A stretch of 51,295 bases of DNA from a virus: positions 1 to 51,295 of IMG/VR virus record IMGVR_UViG_3300011113_000590; one strand, given 5' to 3'. Both the position numbers and the translations under genes were made by a program. Positions 15,157-23,469 of this stretch are shown piece after piece (within the stretch, counting starts at the first letter, position 1; every line of letters starts with the position of its first letter). Below the pieces are notes generated by a model, which worked only from the letters and a program-made list of their open reading frames with translations, did not search any database and was not told the DNA's origin.

Positions 15157-16397
15157 TGTTGGAAGTAAGACCTGTTGTCATCATACATGTCAATCTCAGT
15201 GGACGGTAGCATTGTGATGATTCGACCTTCATAGTAAGACCGCAGGTCCTGTATGAGATAATCTCTGTAGTTATGAGCAAGAATAATGAGATTATCAGGT
15301 TTGTTTTTGTATAGGTAGTTACGATCTAAGATCTGCATCCCGGTACCAGGGACATATAACCCTTGCTTGGCCTTGGTATCATCAACAACATATGCACTGG
15401 AATCTGTTGTAGTACTAATGTTCAAAGCATTAAGGTACACACAGCCTTTTGCAGCTGCACCAAAGTAGGCAGTAGTGCCTTCCAGGTTATTAAGGAAGAC
15501 TGTGTCTCTAAGAATTTTGACATTTACCTTAGAGCAATACTGGCTGTAGTCAAATTCTTTTTCTTTTTCTATGTACTTAAGATGGGCATTGGTGCCAGCG
15601 TAAGCAGGCTTGTTGGTAATCCATAGGCGCATTGTTCCGCCATGAATGGGTTTTTCCTGAGCATGAAAGATGGTGAGGCCATACTTCTTGAAGATTTTTT
15701 CAAGGGGCGTGACTAGCCAGTAGTAGTAATGCTCATGGTAAAACTGATCGAATTGTAAAGTTTTAATTGTATTTAGGGTATATGGAAATTCCAGAATCCA
15801 TACACCGTCTAGATGTTGCTTGATACCGTCTACAAACTTATGTATGTCAGGCGTATGTTGTAACACATTGGTAGAAATAATCATGTCTGCCTTGGGCAGA
15901 TCTAGATCTTTATTGAAATATGCATTGACATATTCAATGTTGGAAAGATGGTTTTCTTCCTTAAAAGACTCACTGGCATCTACGTTGATTAGACGTAGCT
16001 TATTATTAGTTTGTTCTTGAAAAACTTTAAGAAGGGTGCCGTCGTTACCACCAATGTCAATGATGGTGTCATGCTTAAGATGTTTGATTTCGTGCCAAAG
16101 AAGGCGGCAGTGGTTGATGTACGGCTTGTTAACCCCTGAATAATATAAGTAATTCTTATATAGTTTACTTGATGGAACTGCGGTATCTAGTTTAATTACT
16201 AGATCTTTATCAATAGTTGCTCTAAGTTTGTACTTTTCAATAGATAACGATTCTTCTTTGGTGGTGCAAAGGTTATTGACCAGGGGCTGGAGGCCTAGAT
16301 CAAGCAATACATCCTCAGGTCCATCGGAGGGCTTGGGTCCTAGTTGGGCTGTACTTCCAGTAATCGACTGGAACATTTTGGTTAAACGGCGTAACAT
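15153..16397 (-). CDS. Sugar C-methyltransferase-like protein (TylC3/NovU type)
   Basis: The protein has three expected parts: LLDLGLQPLVNNL near the N-terminus, a SAM fold with IIDIGGNDGTLL and a later STNVLQHTPD, and a C-terminal Rossmann-like part with AYFGAAAKG and VVDDTKAKQG. This is the C-3 methyltransferase family of deoxysugar pathways, including FYHEHYYYW. The Cys-rich zinc motif that usually opens the family is absent, so the N-terminus is shortened. Start uncertain: ATG 16397 is used; GTG 16421 and ATG 16373 are alternatives. All overlap the upstream gene. Confidence 0.75.
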   Translation of the reverse strand: MLRRLTKMFQSITGSTAQLGPKPSDGPEDVLLDLGLQPLVNNLCTTKEESLSIEKYKLRATIDKDLVIKLDTAVPSSKLYKNYLYYSGVNKPYINHCRLLWHEIKHLKHDTIIDIGGNDGTLLKVFQEQTNNKLRLINVDASESFKEENHLSNIEYVNAYFNKDLDLPKADMIISTNVLQHTPDIHKFVDGIKQHLDGVWILEFPYTLNTIKTLQFDQFYHEHYYYWLVTPLEKIFKKYGLTIFHAQEKPIHGGTMRLWITNKPAYAGTNAHLKYIEKEKEFDYSQYCSKVNVKILRDTVFLNNLEGTTAYFGAAAKGCVYLNALNISTTTDSSAYVVDDTKAKQGLYVPGTGMQILDRNYLYKNKPDNLIILAHNYRDYLIQDLRSYYEGRIITMLPSTEIDMYDDNRSYFQQ

Positions 16398-17049
16398 AGG
16401 TTTCTCGGTTGGGAGGTCCACCCCATTTCCTTACATAATAGTTGTAATTCTCTTGGAATGAAACAGTATTCTTTCTTTGGAATGATTCTGTACTATTTAG
16501 TGTACTACTAGTAGCATGTTCACTGGCTAAGGGGATGGAGCCAATCTTGGTATTGGTAAGCTTTAGGCGATAACGGTAATCATTGTCTTCAAAATAACCA
16601 GGGAAAAAGTTTTCATCAAAGTAACCAACACGTTGCAATAGTGTGGAAGTCAAGACCATGCCACACATCTCATCATTTCCTAGCCCCAGGGTAGCCCCGA
16701 AGGGCAGCTGACCTACGCGATCAAGAACTTTTTGCCACTCGCCAGGGGCAGGCCACCAATCAAAACCGCTAATAACCCAATAATCACAGTCGGTATTTTG
16801 ACGGATCGTTAGGTTGACGGCACCAGGGAATCCAGTGTTTTGATAAACAGAACAAACTGCTACCTCATCGATGTGGTCGGGTTTAGTGTCTAAGATTTCT
16901 TTGATGGCTTCATTGACGGACGGATCTTTATCCATGGAATTATCCAAGATAAAGTACCGACGCAGTGGTACGTCTACAGTTTTGAAATGGCGGAGAAGCT
17001 TTGCGCCATCTACCAAGATGGGAACAGCAATAATAGGAAGCTTGTTCAT
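16315..17049 (-). CDS. Glycosyltransferase family 2-like protein
   Basis: The 244 residues start with a Rossmann-type strand (PIIAVPILVDGAKLLRHF), continue with YFILDNSMDK and FPGAVNLTIRQNTDCDYWVI, and carry GYFDENFFPGYFEDNDYRYR, the GT-A acceptor-side motif with an acidic ED pair. The nucleotide-sugar DxD is not obvious; DCDYW or GFDWW may replace it. It should transfer a sugar that the two downstream methyltransferases modify. It overlaps the upstream small gene by 4 nt. Confidence 0.78.
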   Translation of the reverse strand: MNKLPIIAVPILVDGAKLLRHFKTVDVPLRRYFILDNSMDKDPSVNEAIKEILDTKPDHIDEVAVCSVYQNTGFPGAVNLTIRQNTDCDYWVISGFDWWPAPGEWQKVLDRVGQLPFGATLGLGNDEMCGMVLTSTLLQRVGYFDENFFPGYFEDNDYRYRLKLTNTKIGSIPLASEHATSSTLNSTESFQRKNTVSFQENYNYYVRKWGGPPNRETYVTPFNQNVPVDYWKYSPTRTQALRWT

Positions 17050-17234
17050 AGGTCTACTCGCAGGTAATCAGCATTCTTAACTTTAAGCTTGTCTTCATAT
17101 TCTTCTGCGTCCTCAACAAGGATGTCAACCACATAACCTTCATTTTCCTCTTCATCAGTACAAACATAAAAACGGGAAATTCCACAGCCCATGAGGAGGT
17201 CTTGCTTGATAGGTATACGTAAATTGTACGTCAA
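17046..17234 (-). CDS. Small acidic hypothetical protein
   Basis: The TTG start at 17234 (minus) overlaps the TGA of a 28-residue frame upstream (TTGA), and the stop overlaps the glycosyltransferase start. The 62 residues are acidic (CTDEEENEGYVVDILVEDAEEY) with a beta-type first half. It is probably real because both ends are coupled. No family recognised. Confidence 0.52.
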   Translation of the reverse strand: MTYNLRIPIKQDLLMGCGISRFYVCTDEEENEGYVVDILVEDAEEYEDKLKVKNADYLRVDL

Positions 17235-17317
17235 CCAGGATAAAGCACAGTAAGAATTGCAGTAATAACAGCCAAATCCAATAATAAAAACATTATTAAA
17301 ATATTGATCAAACTCAT
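17231..17317 (-). CDS. 28-residue membrane peptide heading the glycan operon
   Basis: ATG at 17317 (minus), with AAGG 6 nt before it, opens a peptide that is almost wholly hydrophobic (MSLINILIMFLLLDLAVITA, ending VLYPG), a single transmembrane helix. Its stop overlaps the next start. It may be a membrane peptide or a translated leader for the minus-strand operon. Confidence 0.42.
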   Translation of the reverse strand: MSLINILIMFLLLDLAVITAILTVLYPG

Positions 17318-17331
17318 AAAGGCCTTAGGTG

Positions 17332-17340
17332 TAGACTATA
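17332..17340 (+). promoter_or_regulatory. Possible -10 region before the nuclease gene
   Basis: TAGACTATA, identical to the nonamer before the Dps operon, lies 33 nt upstream of ATG 17365 in the divergent gap between the minus-strand glycan operon and the plus-strand replication genes. A matching -35 is not clear. Confidence 0.28.
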
Positions 17341-17364
17341 TTTAATACAAGTTTAAACCCTGCA

Positions 17365-18165
17365 ATGTCTGTTGATTACGCGCAGTTAAATCAACTGCCT
17401 TCCAGGGTTACCATCAATGGTAAGCGCCACTACAACACTCCGTTTTATACAGGGCCAGCACCATCAGTAACTACAATACTTTCTGAGACTGCATCGGAAG
17501 CTAATAAAAAAAAATTAGAGATGTGGTCCAAGAATAATCCTGGTGTAAAGGAGGCTGCTGCAGAACGCGGCACCTGTATTCACGCAGGAATGGAGTCGTA
17601 TTGCAAGAAACTGCCTGTTGAAATACCAGAAGAATATAAAGAGTATTGGGAGGGGATGCCCAAGATTTTGGATCAGTTTAATGAAATTATCTGGGCGGAA
17701 ACACCCTTGTTGGACAAACATCAATTTGCTTTATCAGAAGATGGGGTCGGCAGGGTATGGGGTAAAGATCAAGAAGACCGGGCATGGGCTGGATCTCCTG
17801 ACCTAATTGGGGTAGTTGGCGGAAAGCTGACACTGGCTGACCTAAAGACCAGCGTTAAACCCTATAGTCGGAATTGGCCTAAGGATCTAGAGAAGGGATC
17901 GCTGGAATGGCGAGACCTGTTAGGTGGGCACATGAAATATAAAAAAACTCTTAAGCAATTGGCGGCGTACGATTTAGGTATTGAGCAAACTCTTGGCATG
18001 AGGGTCCAGCAGGCGGCAATTTTGGTATCCACTCCTATACGCACTCAAGTCTTTAAGATTTCTAGGAAGTTTTTGGATAGTCTTAGAGAAGATTGGTATC
18101 AACTTGTTGCTGAATATTACTCACAAATTGAACGGTGCGGAGTCTACGATCCGGACCTAATTTAA
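17365..18165 (+). CDS. PD-(D/E)XK nuclease, RecB/Cas4-like phage exonuclease
   Basis: The 266 residues show the core of the PD-(D/E)XK superfamily: RGTCIHAGME (H73), AETPL (E112), GSPDLIGVV (D146), then LTLADLKTS giving D159-x-K161. These are the metal-binding and catalytic residues. Further on, KQLAAYDLG is the helix with Gln and Tyr typical of RecB-like nucleases. It probably degrades DNA ends for recombination or to recycle host DNA. It precedes the primase-helicase by one small gene. Confidence 0.85.
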   Translation: MSVDYAQLNQLPSRVTINGKRHYNTPFYTGPAPSVTTILSETASEANKKKLEMWSKNNPGVKEAAAERGTCIHAGMESYCKKLPVEIPEEYKEYWEGMPKILDQFNEIIWAETPLLDKHQFALSEDGVGRVWGKDQEDRAWAGSPDLIGVVGGKLTLADLKTSVKPYSRNWPKDLEKGSLEWRDLLGGHMKYKKTLKQLAAYDLGIEQTLGMRVQQAAILVSTPIRTQVFKISRKFLDSLREDWYQLVAEYYSQIERCGVYDPDLI

Positions 18166-18226
18166 ACAGGTCTTAGTGGTCAGAAAAAAAAGAAGGCGGT
18201 AGAATAAGAGATGCTGCTTTGGACTA

Positions 18227-18418
18227 GTGGACATTCACGTTAGTACCGGGCAATGGATTCCATACTTTGCTCAGGTTATGTCAGGAAACCCTGATACTCC
18301 ACTATGTTTTCACCTTCCCTCCACCGCCCATGTGCATGCCTTCTTAATTGTTAAAGAAGACCTGTTCCCCAAGGGGCCTTTTGAATTTAAACTAGAACAA
18401 GCCGCCGTACTTAAATGA
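18227..18418 (+). CDS. Hypothetical small protein before the primase
   Basis: GTG 18227 opens a 63-residue frame whose TGA overlaps the primase ATG (ATGA). It contains two His-rich spots (CFHLPSTAHVHAFLIV) and a charged C-terminus. Coupling to the primase supports it; no family recognised. Confidence 0.52.
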   Translation: MDIHVSTGQWIPYFAQVMSGNPDTPLCFHLPSTAHVHAFLIVKEDLFPKGPFEFKLEQAAVLK

Positions 18419-21066
18419 CCAATGAATCAAAAACCCTAAGGCCAGGTGAGATACGGCTTGATTACATTCCCCTTGATTGGCCCCTTACTCCTTTGGGTGC
18501 CAAGAAAGATCCATATACTTTGGCTTGGCAGAACAAGCCTTTTGGTGTAAATGATATTGAACAGGAATTAGCTGAAGGCAGCTGCAAAGCTATCGGTTTG
18601 ATGGCAGGTCCGGTGTTCAATCATCCCTATGGGTTAGTATGGGTTGACGTTGATGGCCCCAGTGTAGAGCAGCTTATTTCCAAGACTGCCCAATGTTCCC
18701 TAGAAGAAGCCTTGCCTAAAACACTGACCATACTAAGTGGCAAGCCTGGTAGGTTTCGTAAATTATACAAACTAGATAAGAAACATTGGGATCATTTCCT
18801 GCGCAATAAATATGTATGGCATGCAGAAGTAAATCGTGAACAACTTGAAGTGTTATGGAGTAAACACCAGGGTGCATTGATGGGTCTTCACCCAGAAACT
18901 GAGGGATATTACACAGCAGAAGGACTTGGATTTGAGTGGGCCAATAAACTACCTGAATTACCTGAGTGGATTATTCGTGGCATCATTAATAAAAACGTAA
19001 AACAAGGCAAGCCATCAACGGAATACAGTCGTTTTGTTGGGCCAGGGTTTGCTATTAATACTGAAATATCTCTTGAACGAGATATGAAGTTGGCAATAGA
19101 AGCTATGCATGCATTGCCCCCAGGTGCTGCTGATGATTATGACGTATGGATCACCATTGGGCAAAGTCTTCACTCACTGGATGAATCATTGTTAAGTGAG
19201 TGGGATGACTGGTCCAAGCAAAGTGACAAGTACAGAGATGGTGAGTGTCATCGTCGCTGGAAATCTTTCAGTAAGGGTGGTGGACGTGGTGTTGGCAGTC
19301 TTATTCATATTGCACAAGAACATGGTTGGAAACCTTCTCAAGAACACAAAGCAATGAATGTAGATGATCAAACGCTTGATAGTGTTGCAACAATGCTGGC
19401 TCAAATGGAAGATCAACTTGGCATTAAAGTAATTGATAATGAGCATAATGTGTTGCTGGAAGCGGCTGCTATGACTAGGGTTAACCCACCTAACAAGGGC
19501 AAGCAAACAAAAACAAAAATAAAAACAGAAGGCAGTGGTAAGGAGCAAAAACCACGAAATCCACCCGCAAGTGACATTGCAGATTTGGTGTTGCAAGCAT
19601 ATAAAGGTAAGTTGTTGTATAGCCAACCTCACGGACAATTTTATTGCTATGAGCTAGAACATCCAGGACTTTGGTCTGCTTATACCAAGGTAGAAATGAT
19701 GGGTAGCATTAGAGAAAAACTGACGGAAATATCATTACCTAATGGTTTCAGTGCAAATCTAATGAATGATTTATTCATTCAGCTGCAATCAATATTAGCT
19801 TTTAATAAATGGTATGACGGCACTAATTATTTGCTATTTGCAAATGGCGTATTAAATGTAGAAACAAAAGAATTGTTAGGCTTTGATAAAAAACTTTATT
19901 TAACTCAACGCATGCCTTATTGCTATGACCCAGCTGCTACCTGTGACAGCATTATCAAATGGCTGAAGTTTACACAACGTAATGACTGGGAACGTGTCCA
20001 AGTATTGAGGGCCTGGCTGCGAGCAACGCTTCTTGGATGTTATGACATTCAAAAGTTTGTTGAAATTATTGGTCCGGGCAAAAGTGGAAAAAGTACTTAT
20101 GCAAATTTAGCCGTAGCACTGGTTGGAAAACATAATACATATAGTACTGACTTTAATAATTTGGAGACCAATCGATTTGAAACAATTGCATTTATGAATA
20201 AAAAACTGCTGTTATTCCAGGACATGGATAGGTGGGGTGGTTCAGTGTCAAAACTAAAAGCTATTACTGGTGGTGATTGGATCCGAGTAGAGCGTAAGTT
20301 TCAAGCTGAGAATCCGGAACCATTTCAGTTTCATGGCTTGGTAATGATCACAGCCAATGAAGCAATTCAATCTACTGATTACACATCAGGATTAGCACGT
20401 CGTCGTTTAACAATTCCATTTGACAGACCATTTGAAGGTGGCCCAAAGCAGCAACGTGAGTTAATCAAGTTTGATGTAAATGGTGACCCACGGGGGGAAT
20501 TTGCTGCATTGTTGCCTGGGTTAGTAAACTGGTTATTGGATTTAACCACAGAAGAAATGCGTGAATACTTAATGAGCACAGGAGATAAGGTTAAATACTT
20601 TAAGGAATATGAAAAAGTTCAATCCCTAAGATCTAGTCCATTACTGGATTGGATGGAGCATTCATTGTGCTATGCGCCAGGTGCTGTGTGTTGTGTTGGT
20701 TTTGCTAAGCATGCCCCTCCAGGGGGCAGTGGATCTTATATTAAATGGAATGAATGGCTATATGCCAGTTACTGTGAATTTTGTAAACAATCAAATGTAA
20801 ATATCATGTCAAGGAATAGGTGGGAGCCACTGTTTTTTGATGTGTGTCAGCATCAGTTAAAGCTAAATATTAGATACAAAAGGAATACAAGGGGTTTGAT
20901 TGTATTCAACGTAGCACTTCGGGATAGCGGGCCAGGACTTGAAAAATATCCTTCTATTGTTGAAGTCGCTTCTGATAAAGAAAAGTTTAAAGAGCTTTAT
21001 GGTGAAATGTTAGAAACTAAGGAAAGTGCTAATAAAATAGAAGATGAAAATACAACAGACGAATGA
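18415..21066 (+). CDS. Primase-helicase: AEP-type PrimPol with SF3/D5-like helicase
   Basis: The 883 residues form two machines. The N-terminal PrimPol-like domain (about 10-200) has VWVDVDGP with D78 and D80, LTILSGKPGRFRKLYKL, and LWSKHQGALMGLHP. A PriCT-type segment follows (about 220-310; WITIGQSLHSLDE, WDDWSKQS). After a Lys-rich linker comes a D5_N-like region and an SF3 helicase: Walker A GPGKSGKST from G553 (K559), Walker B LLLFQDMD (D603), and MITANEAIQ (sensor). It should prime and unwind for the phage polymerase. It overlaps the next gene, speD. Confidence 0.92.
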   Translation: MTNESKTLRPGEIRLDYIPLDWPLTPLGAKKDPYTLAWQNKPFGVNDIEQELAEGSCKAIGLMAGPVFNHPYGLVWVDVDGPSVEQLISKTAQCSLEEALPKTLTILSGKPGRFRKLYKLDKKHWDHFLRNKYVWHAEVNREQLEVLWSKHQGALMGLHPETEGYYTAEGLGFEWANKLPELPEWIIRGIINKNVKQGKPSTEYSRFVGPGFAINTEISLERDMKLAIEAMHALPPGAADDYDVWITIGQSLHSLDESLLSEWDDWSKQSDKYRDGECHRRWKSFSKGGGRGVGSLIHIAQEHGWKPSQEHKAMNVDDQTLDSVATMLAQMEDQLGIKVIDNEHNVLLEAAAMTRVNPPNKGKQTKTKIKTEGSGKEQKPRNPPASDIADLVLQAYKGKLLYSQPHGQFYCYELEHPGLWSAYTKVEMMGSIREKLTEISLPNGFSANLMNDLFIQLQSILAFNKWYDGTNYLLFANGVLNVETKELLGFDKKLYLTQRMPYCYDPAATCDSIIKWLKFTQRNDWERVQVLRAWLRATLLGCYDIQKFVEIIGPGKSGKSTYANLAVALVGKHNTYSTDFNNLETNRFETIAFMNKKLLLFQDMDRWGGSVSKLKAITGGDWIRVERKFQAENPEPFQFHGLVMITANEAIQSTDYTSGLARRRLTIPFDRPFEGGPKQQRELIKFDVNGDPRGEFAALLPGLVNWLLDLTTEEMREYLMSTGDKVKYFKEYEKVQSLRSSPLLDWMEHSLCYAPGAVCCVGFAKHAPPGGSGSYIKWNEWLYASYCEFCKQSNVNIMSRNRWEPLFFDVCQHQLKLNIRYKRNTRGLIVFNVALRDSGPGLEKYPSIVEVASDKEKFKELYGEMLETKESANKIEDENTTDE

Positions 21067-21437
21067 AGCAAGGGCAGCATTTAATCTTAGATCTGGACGG
21101 CTGTGATCCAGTAATTCTGGATGATTACGACCAGTTGAGTACGCTGTTAGAAAAAGCTCTATGCCTAGCTGGGGCTAATGTGCTTCATGTTATTGGTGAA
21201 CGGTTCTTGCCCCAAGGGGTAACGCTATTGGCATTGTTGACTGAAAGCCATTCATCGATTCATACATGGCCAGAACTGGGGTATGCAGCAATTGACCTTT
21301 ATACCTGTAACGTAGATTCAACTAATACGCAAAAAGCTGCTGACTTTTTGATTAAAGAATTAGGTGCAACTCAAGTAAACAAAAAAGCATTAACACGAGC
21401 TTCTGCAGCAAAAAAAGAATTATGTGCATTTAGCTAG
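21063..21437 (+). CDS. speD: S-adenosylmethionine decarboxylase proenzyme
   Basis: The 124 residues match prokaryotic class 1B SpeD. The self-cleavage site is ESHSSIHTWPE, with cleavage expected between E61 and S62 to create the pyruvoyl group. The downstream AIDLYTC block with its catalytic Cys is also present. The enzyme makes decarboxylated SAM, the aminopropyl donor for spermidine. speD is a known auxiliary gene of marine cyanophages. It overlaps the primase-helicase by 4 nt, so it is expressed with replication genes; polyamines could help DNA condensation or packaging. Confidence 0.93.
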   Translation: MKQGQHLILDLDGCDPVILDDYDQLSTLLEKALCLAGANVLHVIGERFLPQGVTLLALLTESHSSIHTWPELGYAAIDLYTCNVDSTNTQKAADFLIKELGATQVNKKALTRASAAKKELCAFS

Positions 21438-21482
21438 CTTTTATTTCTGCTATATTTCAAAAGGAGTTAACTGATCAATTAA

Positions 21483-22745
21483 ATGACTGACAAAAAACCC
21501 AAGCTGCTTTGGTCTGGGGATATTATTGCAATGACGGGTTTTGCTCGTGTAACAGAAAATGTTTTGCAACGACTGTCCAACAAATATGAAATTGTAGTTC
21601 TTGGAAATAATTACTGGGGCGATCCACATCCATTAAGAAATGAGTATAAGATTTATCCTTCTAGCAACAGGCATCATACTGAGCCTTTTGGTGTAGAACG
21701 CATTAGAGAGATTGTTGAGACAGAGAAGCCTGATGTTGTTTTTGTAATGAATGATATCTGGATTATCAATGAGTTGTACAAACAAATTGCTGATATCCAT
21801 GAGAAAAAAGCTTTTAAATTTGTGGGGTACTATCCCATGGATTCGTATGGTTGGCTTGGTGCCCTGGGGGATACTGCTAATTCCTGGGATGGATGCATCT
21901 GTTATACAGAATTTGGTGCAAACGAATCAATTCGTGGTGGGATCCAGCGGCCTATCTCTGTTATACCGCATGGTATTGACAAAGTTCAATTTTATCCAAA
22001 AGATAAGGCTGAATGCCGTAAGGAGCTTGGATTATCAGAAGACATTTTTATTGTGTTTAATGGCAATAGAAATCAATTCCGTAAGCGGCAAGACATTACC
22101 ATCTCAGCATTTGCAGACTTTGCAGTAGATAAACCAAATGCGCAACTATACCTACACATGGGTCTAAAAGATCAAGGTTGGGATCTTCTGCCTTTGTTTG
22201 GCAGGGAAATGAACAAGCGTGGGCTTGATCCAAATGGGCGAATTATTTTTACAAGTAATAATCCTGGCCCTCCTAACGTAGCCGTTGAATTTTTAAATAC
22301 TATTTATAACGCGGTTGATGTTGGAATCAATACGTGTAAAGGGGAAGGGCATGGGCTTGTTTCCCATGAGCATGCGGCCTGTCGTGTAGCGCAAATTGTG
22401 CCAAACCACACATCTTGTAAAGAAATTTTTGAAGGGGCCGCACCCCTGATTAGGTGTGACCATGTAGATGTGGATACTAACTATGGGCGGGAACTGCCCT
22501 GTCCTAGCGATAAACACCTAACAAAGCTATTGAATGAGCTGTACTACGACCGTGACAAGCTCAAGGGCGTTGCAGACGCTTGCTACACAAGAGCCACTGA
22601 TGACCAGTACAACTGGGACAACATTGCTCAACAATTCCACCAGGAGTTCCAAGAGGTGTTGACTCCGGTAGAAGAACCTGCCATTGAGGAGGCAGAAGAG
22701 GCATCAATGGATTGTGGGTGCCCCACGGGGACATGCTTTGTGTAA
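21483..22745 (+). CDS. Glycosyltransferase family 4-like protein with Cys-rich tail
   Basis: AAAGGAG lies about 16 nt upstream. The 420 residues form a GT-B fold: an N-terminal domain (LLWSGDIIAMTGFARVTENV), a hinge with ISVIPHGIDKVQFYP, and a C-terminal domain with GNRNQFRKRQD and GEGHGLVSHEHAACRVAQIV, where the Glu residues take the place of the GT4 EX7E motif. It transfers a sugar from a nucleotide donor. The last 30 residues are acidic and end CGCPTGTCFV, an unusual metal-binding-like tail. A strong terminator follows. Confidence 0.85.
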   Translation: MTDKKPKLLWSGDIIAMTGFARVTENVLQRLSNKYEIVVLGNNYWGDPHPLRNEYKIYPSSNRHHTEPFGVERIREIVETEKPDVVFVMNDIWIINELYKQIADIHEKKAFKFVGYYPMDSYGWLGALGDTANSWDGCICYTEFGANESIRGGIQRPISVIPHGIDKVQFYPKDKAECRKELGLSEDIFIVFNGNRNQFRKRQDITISAFADFAVDKPNAQLYLHMGLKDQGWDLLPLFGREMNKRGLDPNGRIIFTSNNPGPPNVAVEFLNTIYNAVDVGINTCKGEGHGLVSHEHAACRVAQIVPNHTSCKEIFEGAAPLIRCDHVDVDTNYGRELPCPSDKHLTKLLNELYYDRDKLKGVADACYTRATDDQYNWDNIAQQFHQEFQEVLTPVEEPAIEEAEEASMDCGCPTGTCFV

Positions 22746-22770
22746 GATGCAGGGGTGAGGAAGTTAAGAG

Positions 22771-22794
22771 CCTCTGCTTCGGCAGGGGTTTTTT
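22771..22794 (+). terminator. Rho-independent terminator of the replication operon
   Basis: CCTCTGC, loop TTCG, GCAGGGG (one G-U pair), then TTTTTT. It lies 26 nt after the glycosyltransferase stop and is the clearest terminator on the plus strand. Confidence 0.9.
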
Positions 22795-23112
22795 ATTTGC
22801 GTGAGAGTATTAAGAAAAACAAAAGAAGGTAGTAATAGCAAGGGATCTTATTGTGAGACTAAAATGACAGTGCATAGAATGCAACTTTAGGGGTACTTTA
22901 TACTTAGTAAGACGTAAATAACAGTTTTAAATCGTTTTGTCATTTTATATGACTGAGATGCTACTGACAGTCATAGTTCAGTCACACAAAATTACAATTT
23001 AAAATCAAACTGTTATTTACTTCTAGTAAAGATATAATTAGGGGTAAAGTCGCATTCTCTGCACTTGACCCTCCCCCCCGATGTGTTCTATAGTCGAGAA
23101 AATTCTTCTCCC
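22795..23112. other. Non-coding region rich in inverted repeats
   Basis: About 318 bases with no credible gene on either strand. It is A/T rich and packed with symmetric sequence: a 14-nt inverted repeat, GTCAT/ATGAC, ATGACTG/CAGTCAT and nearby GACTGA/TTCAGTC. A run of seven to eight C lies near 23072. Such a region between a terminated operon and a new one could hold promoters, operators or a replication origin. Confidence 0.55.
22914..23020. repeat. Long-spaced 14-nt inverted repeat
   Basis: GTAAATAACAGTTT (22914-22927) and AAACTGTTATTTAC (23007-23020) are exact reverse complements separated by 79 nt. The left arm is preceded by AGTAAGAC and the right followed by TTCTAGTAAAG, so symmetry partly extends. 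The spacer carries smaller inverted repeats. Confidence 0.75.
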
Positions 23113-23469
23113 ATGGTTCGCGCATACAAACCAATGCTCCCCCTGTGGTACGTAGAAACAAAACTTAAACTTTCTGATGCGTATCCCAGTGGCCTTGAGT
23201 GGGTTGAAGATGCGTACTATCACAGGGTGGGCGACATGGCGGGCAAGTGGACCACGCCAGGGGATTACTACCTGATACGCATGAACGGCGACCAGTTCCA
23301 TGCCCACCGTCTTGTATACTACTTGCGTACTGGCATTGATCCAGGTAATGCGGACATCCTTTATGGACCTAGCAATAAAGAAAAAGACAATAGAAAAGAA
23401 CTAATCTTGTACATACGTCCACAATCAAAACGGACACGAAAGCGCCAACTAGAGACGGTAACAGGCTGA
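23113..23469 (+). CDS. HNH_3/homing-endonuclease-like protein, catalytic loop degenerate
   Basis: ATG 23113 is preferred to TTG 23065, giving 118 residues. The middle reads GDYYLIRMNGDQFHAHRLVY followed by YLRTGIDPG, the N-terminal half of the phage HNH homing-nuclease fold. Where a DHxNGN catalytic loop is expected, the protein has ADILYGPSNKEKDNRKELI, keeping the DNR turn but losing the catalytic His. It may therefore bind DNA without cutting. Its TGA overlaps the ATG of the next gene. Confidence 0.62.
   Translation: MVRAYKPMLPLWYVETKLKLSDAYPSGLEWVEDAYYHRVGDMAGKWTTPGDYYLIRMNGDQFHAHRLVYYLRTGIDPGNADILYGPSNKEKDNRKELILYIRPQSKRTRKRQLETVTG

Noticed and set aside
22795-23112. CRISPR array or leader
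   Set aside because: No regular direct repeats with unique spacers; the symmetric sequences are inverted and irregular.
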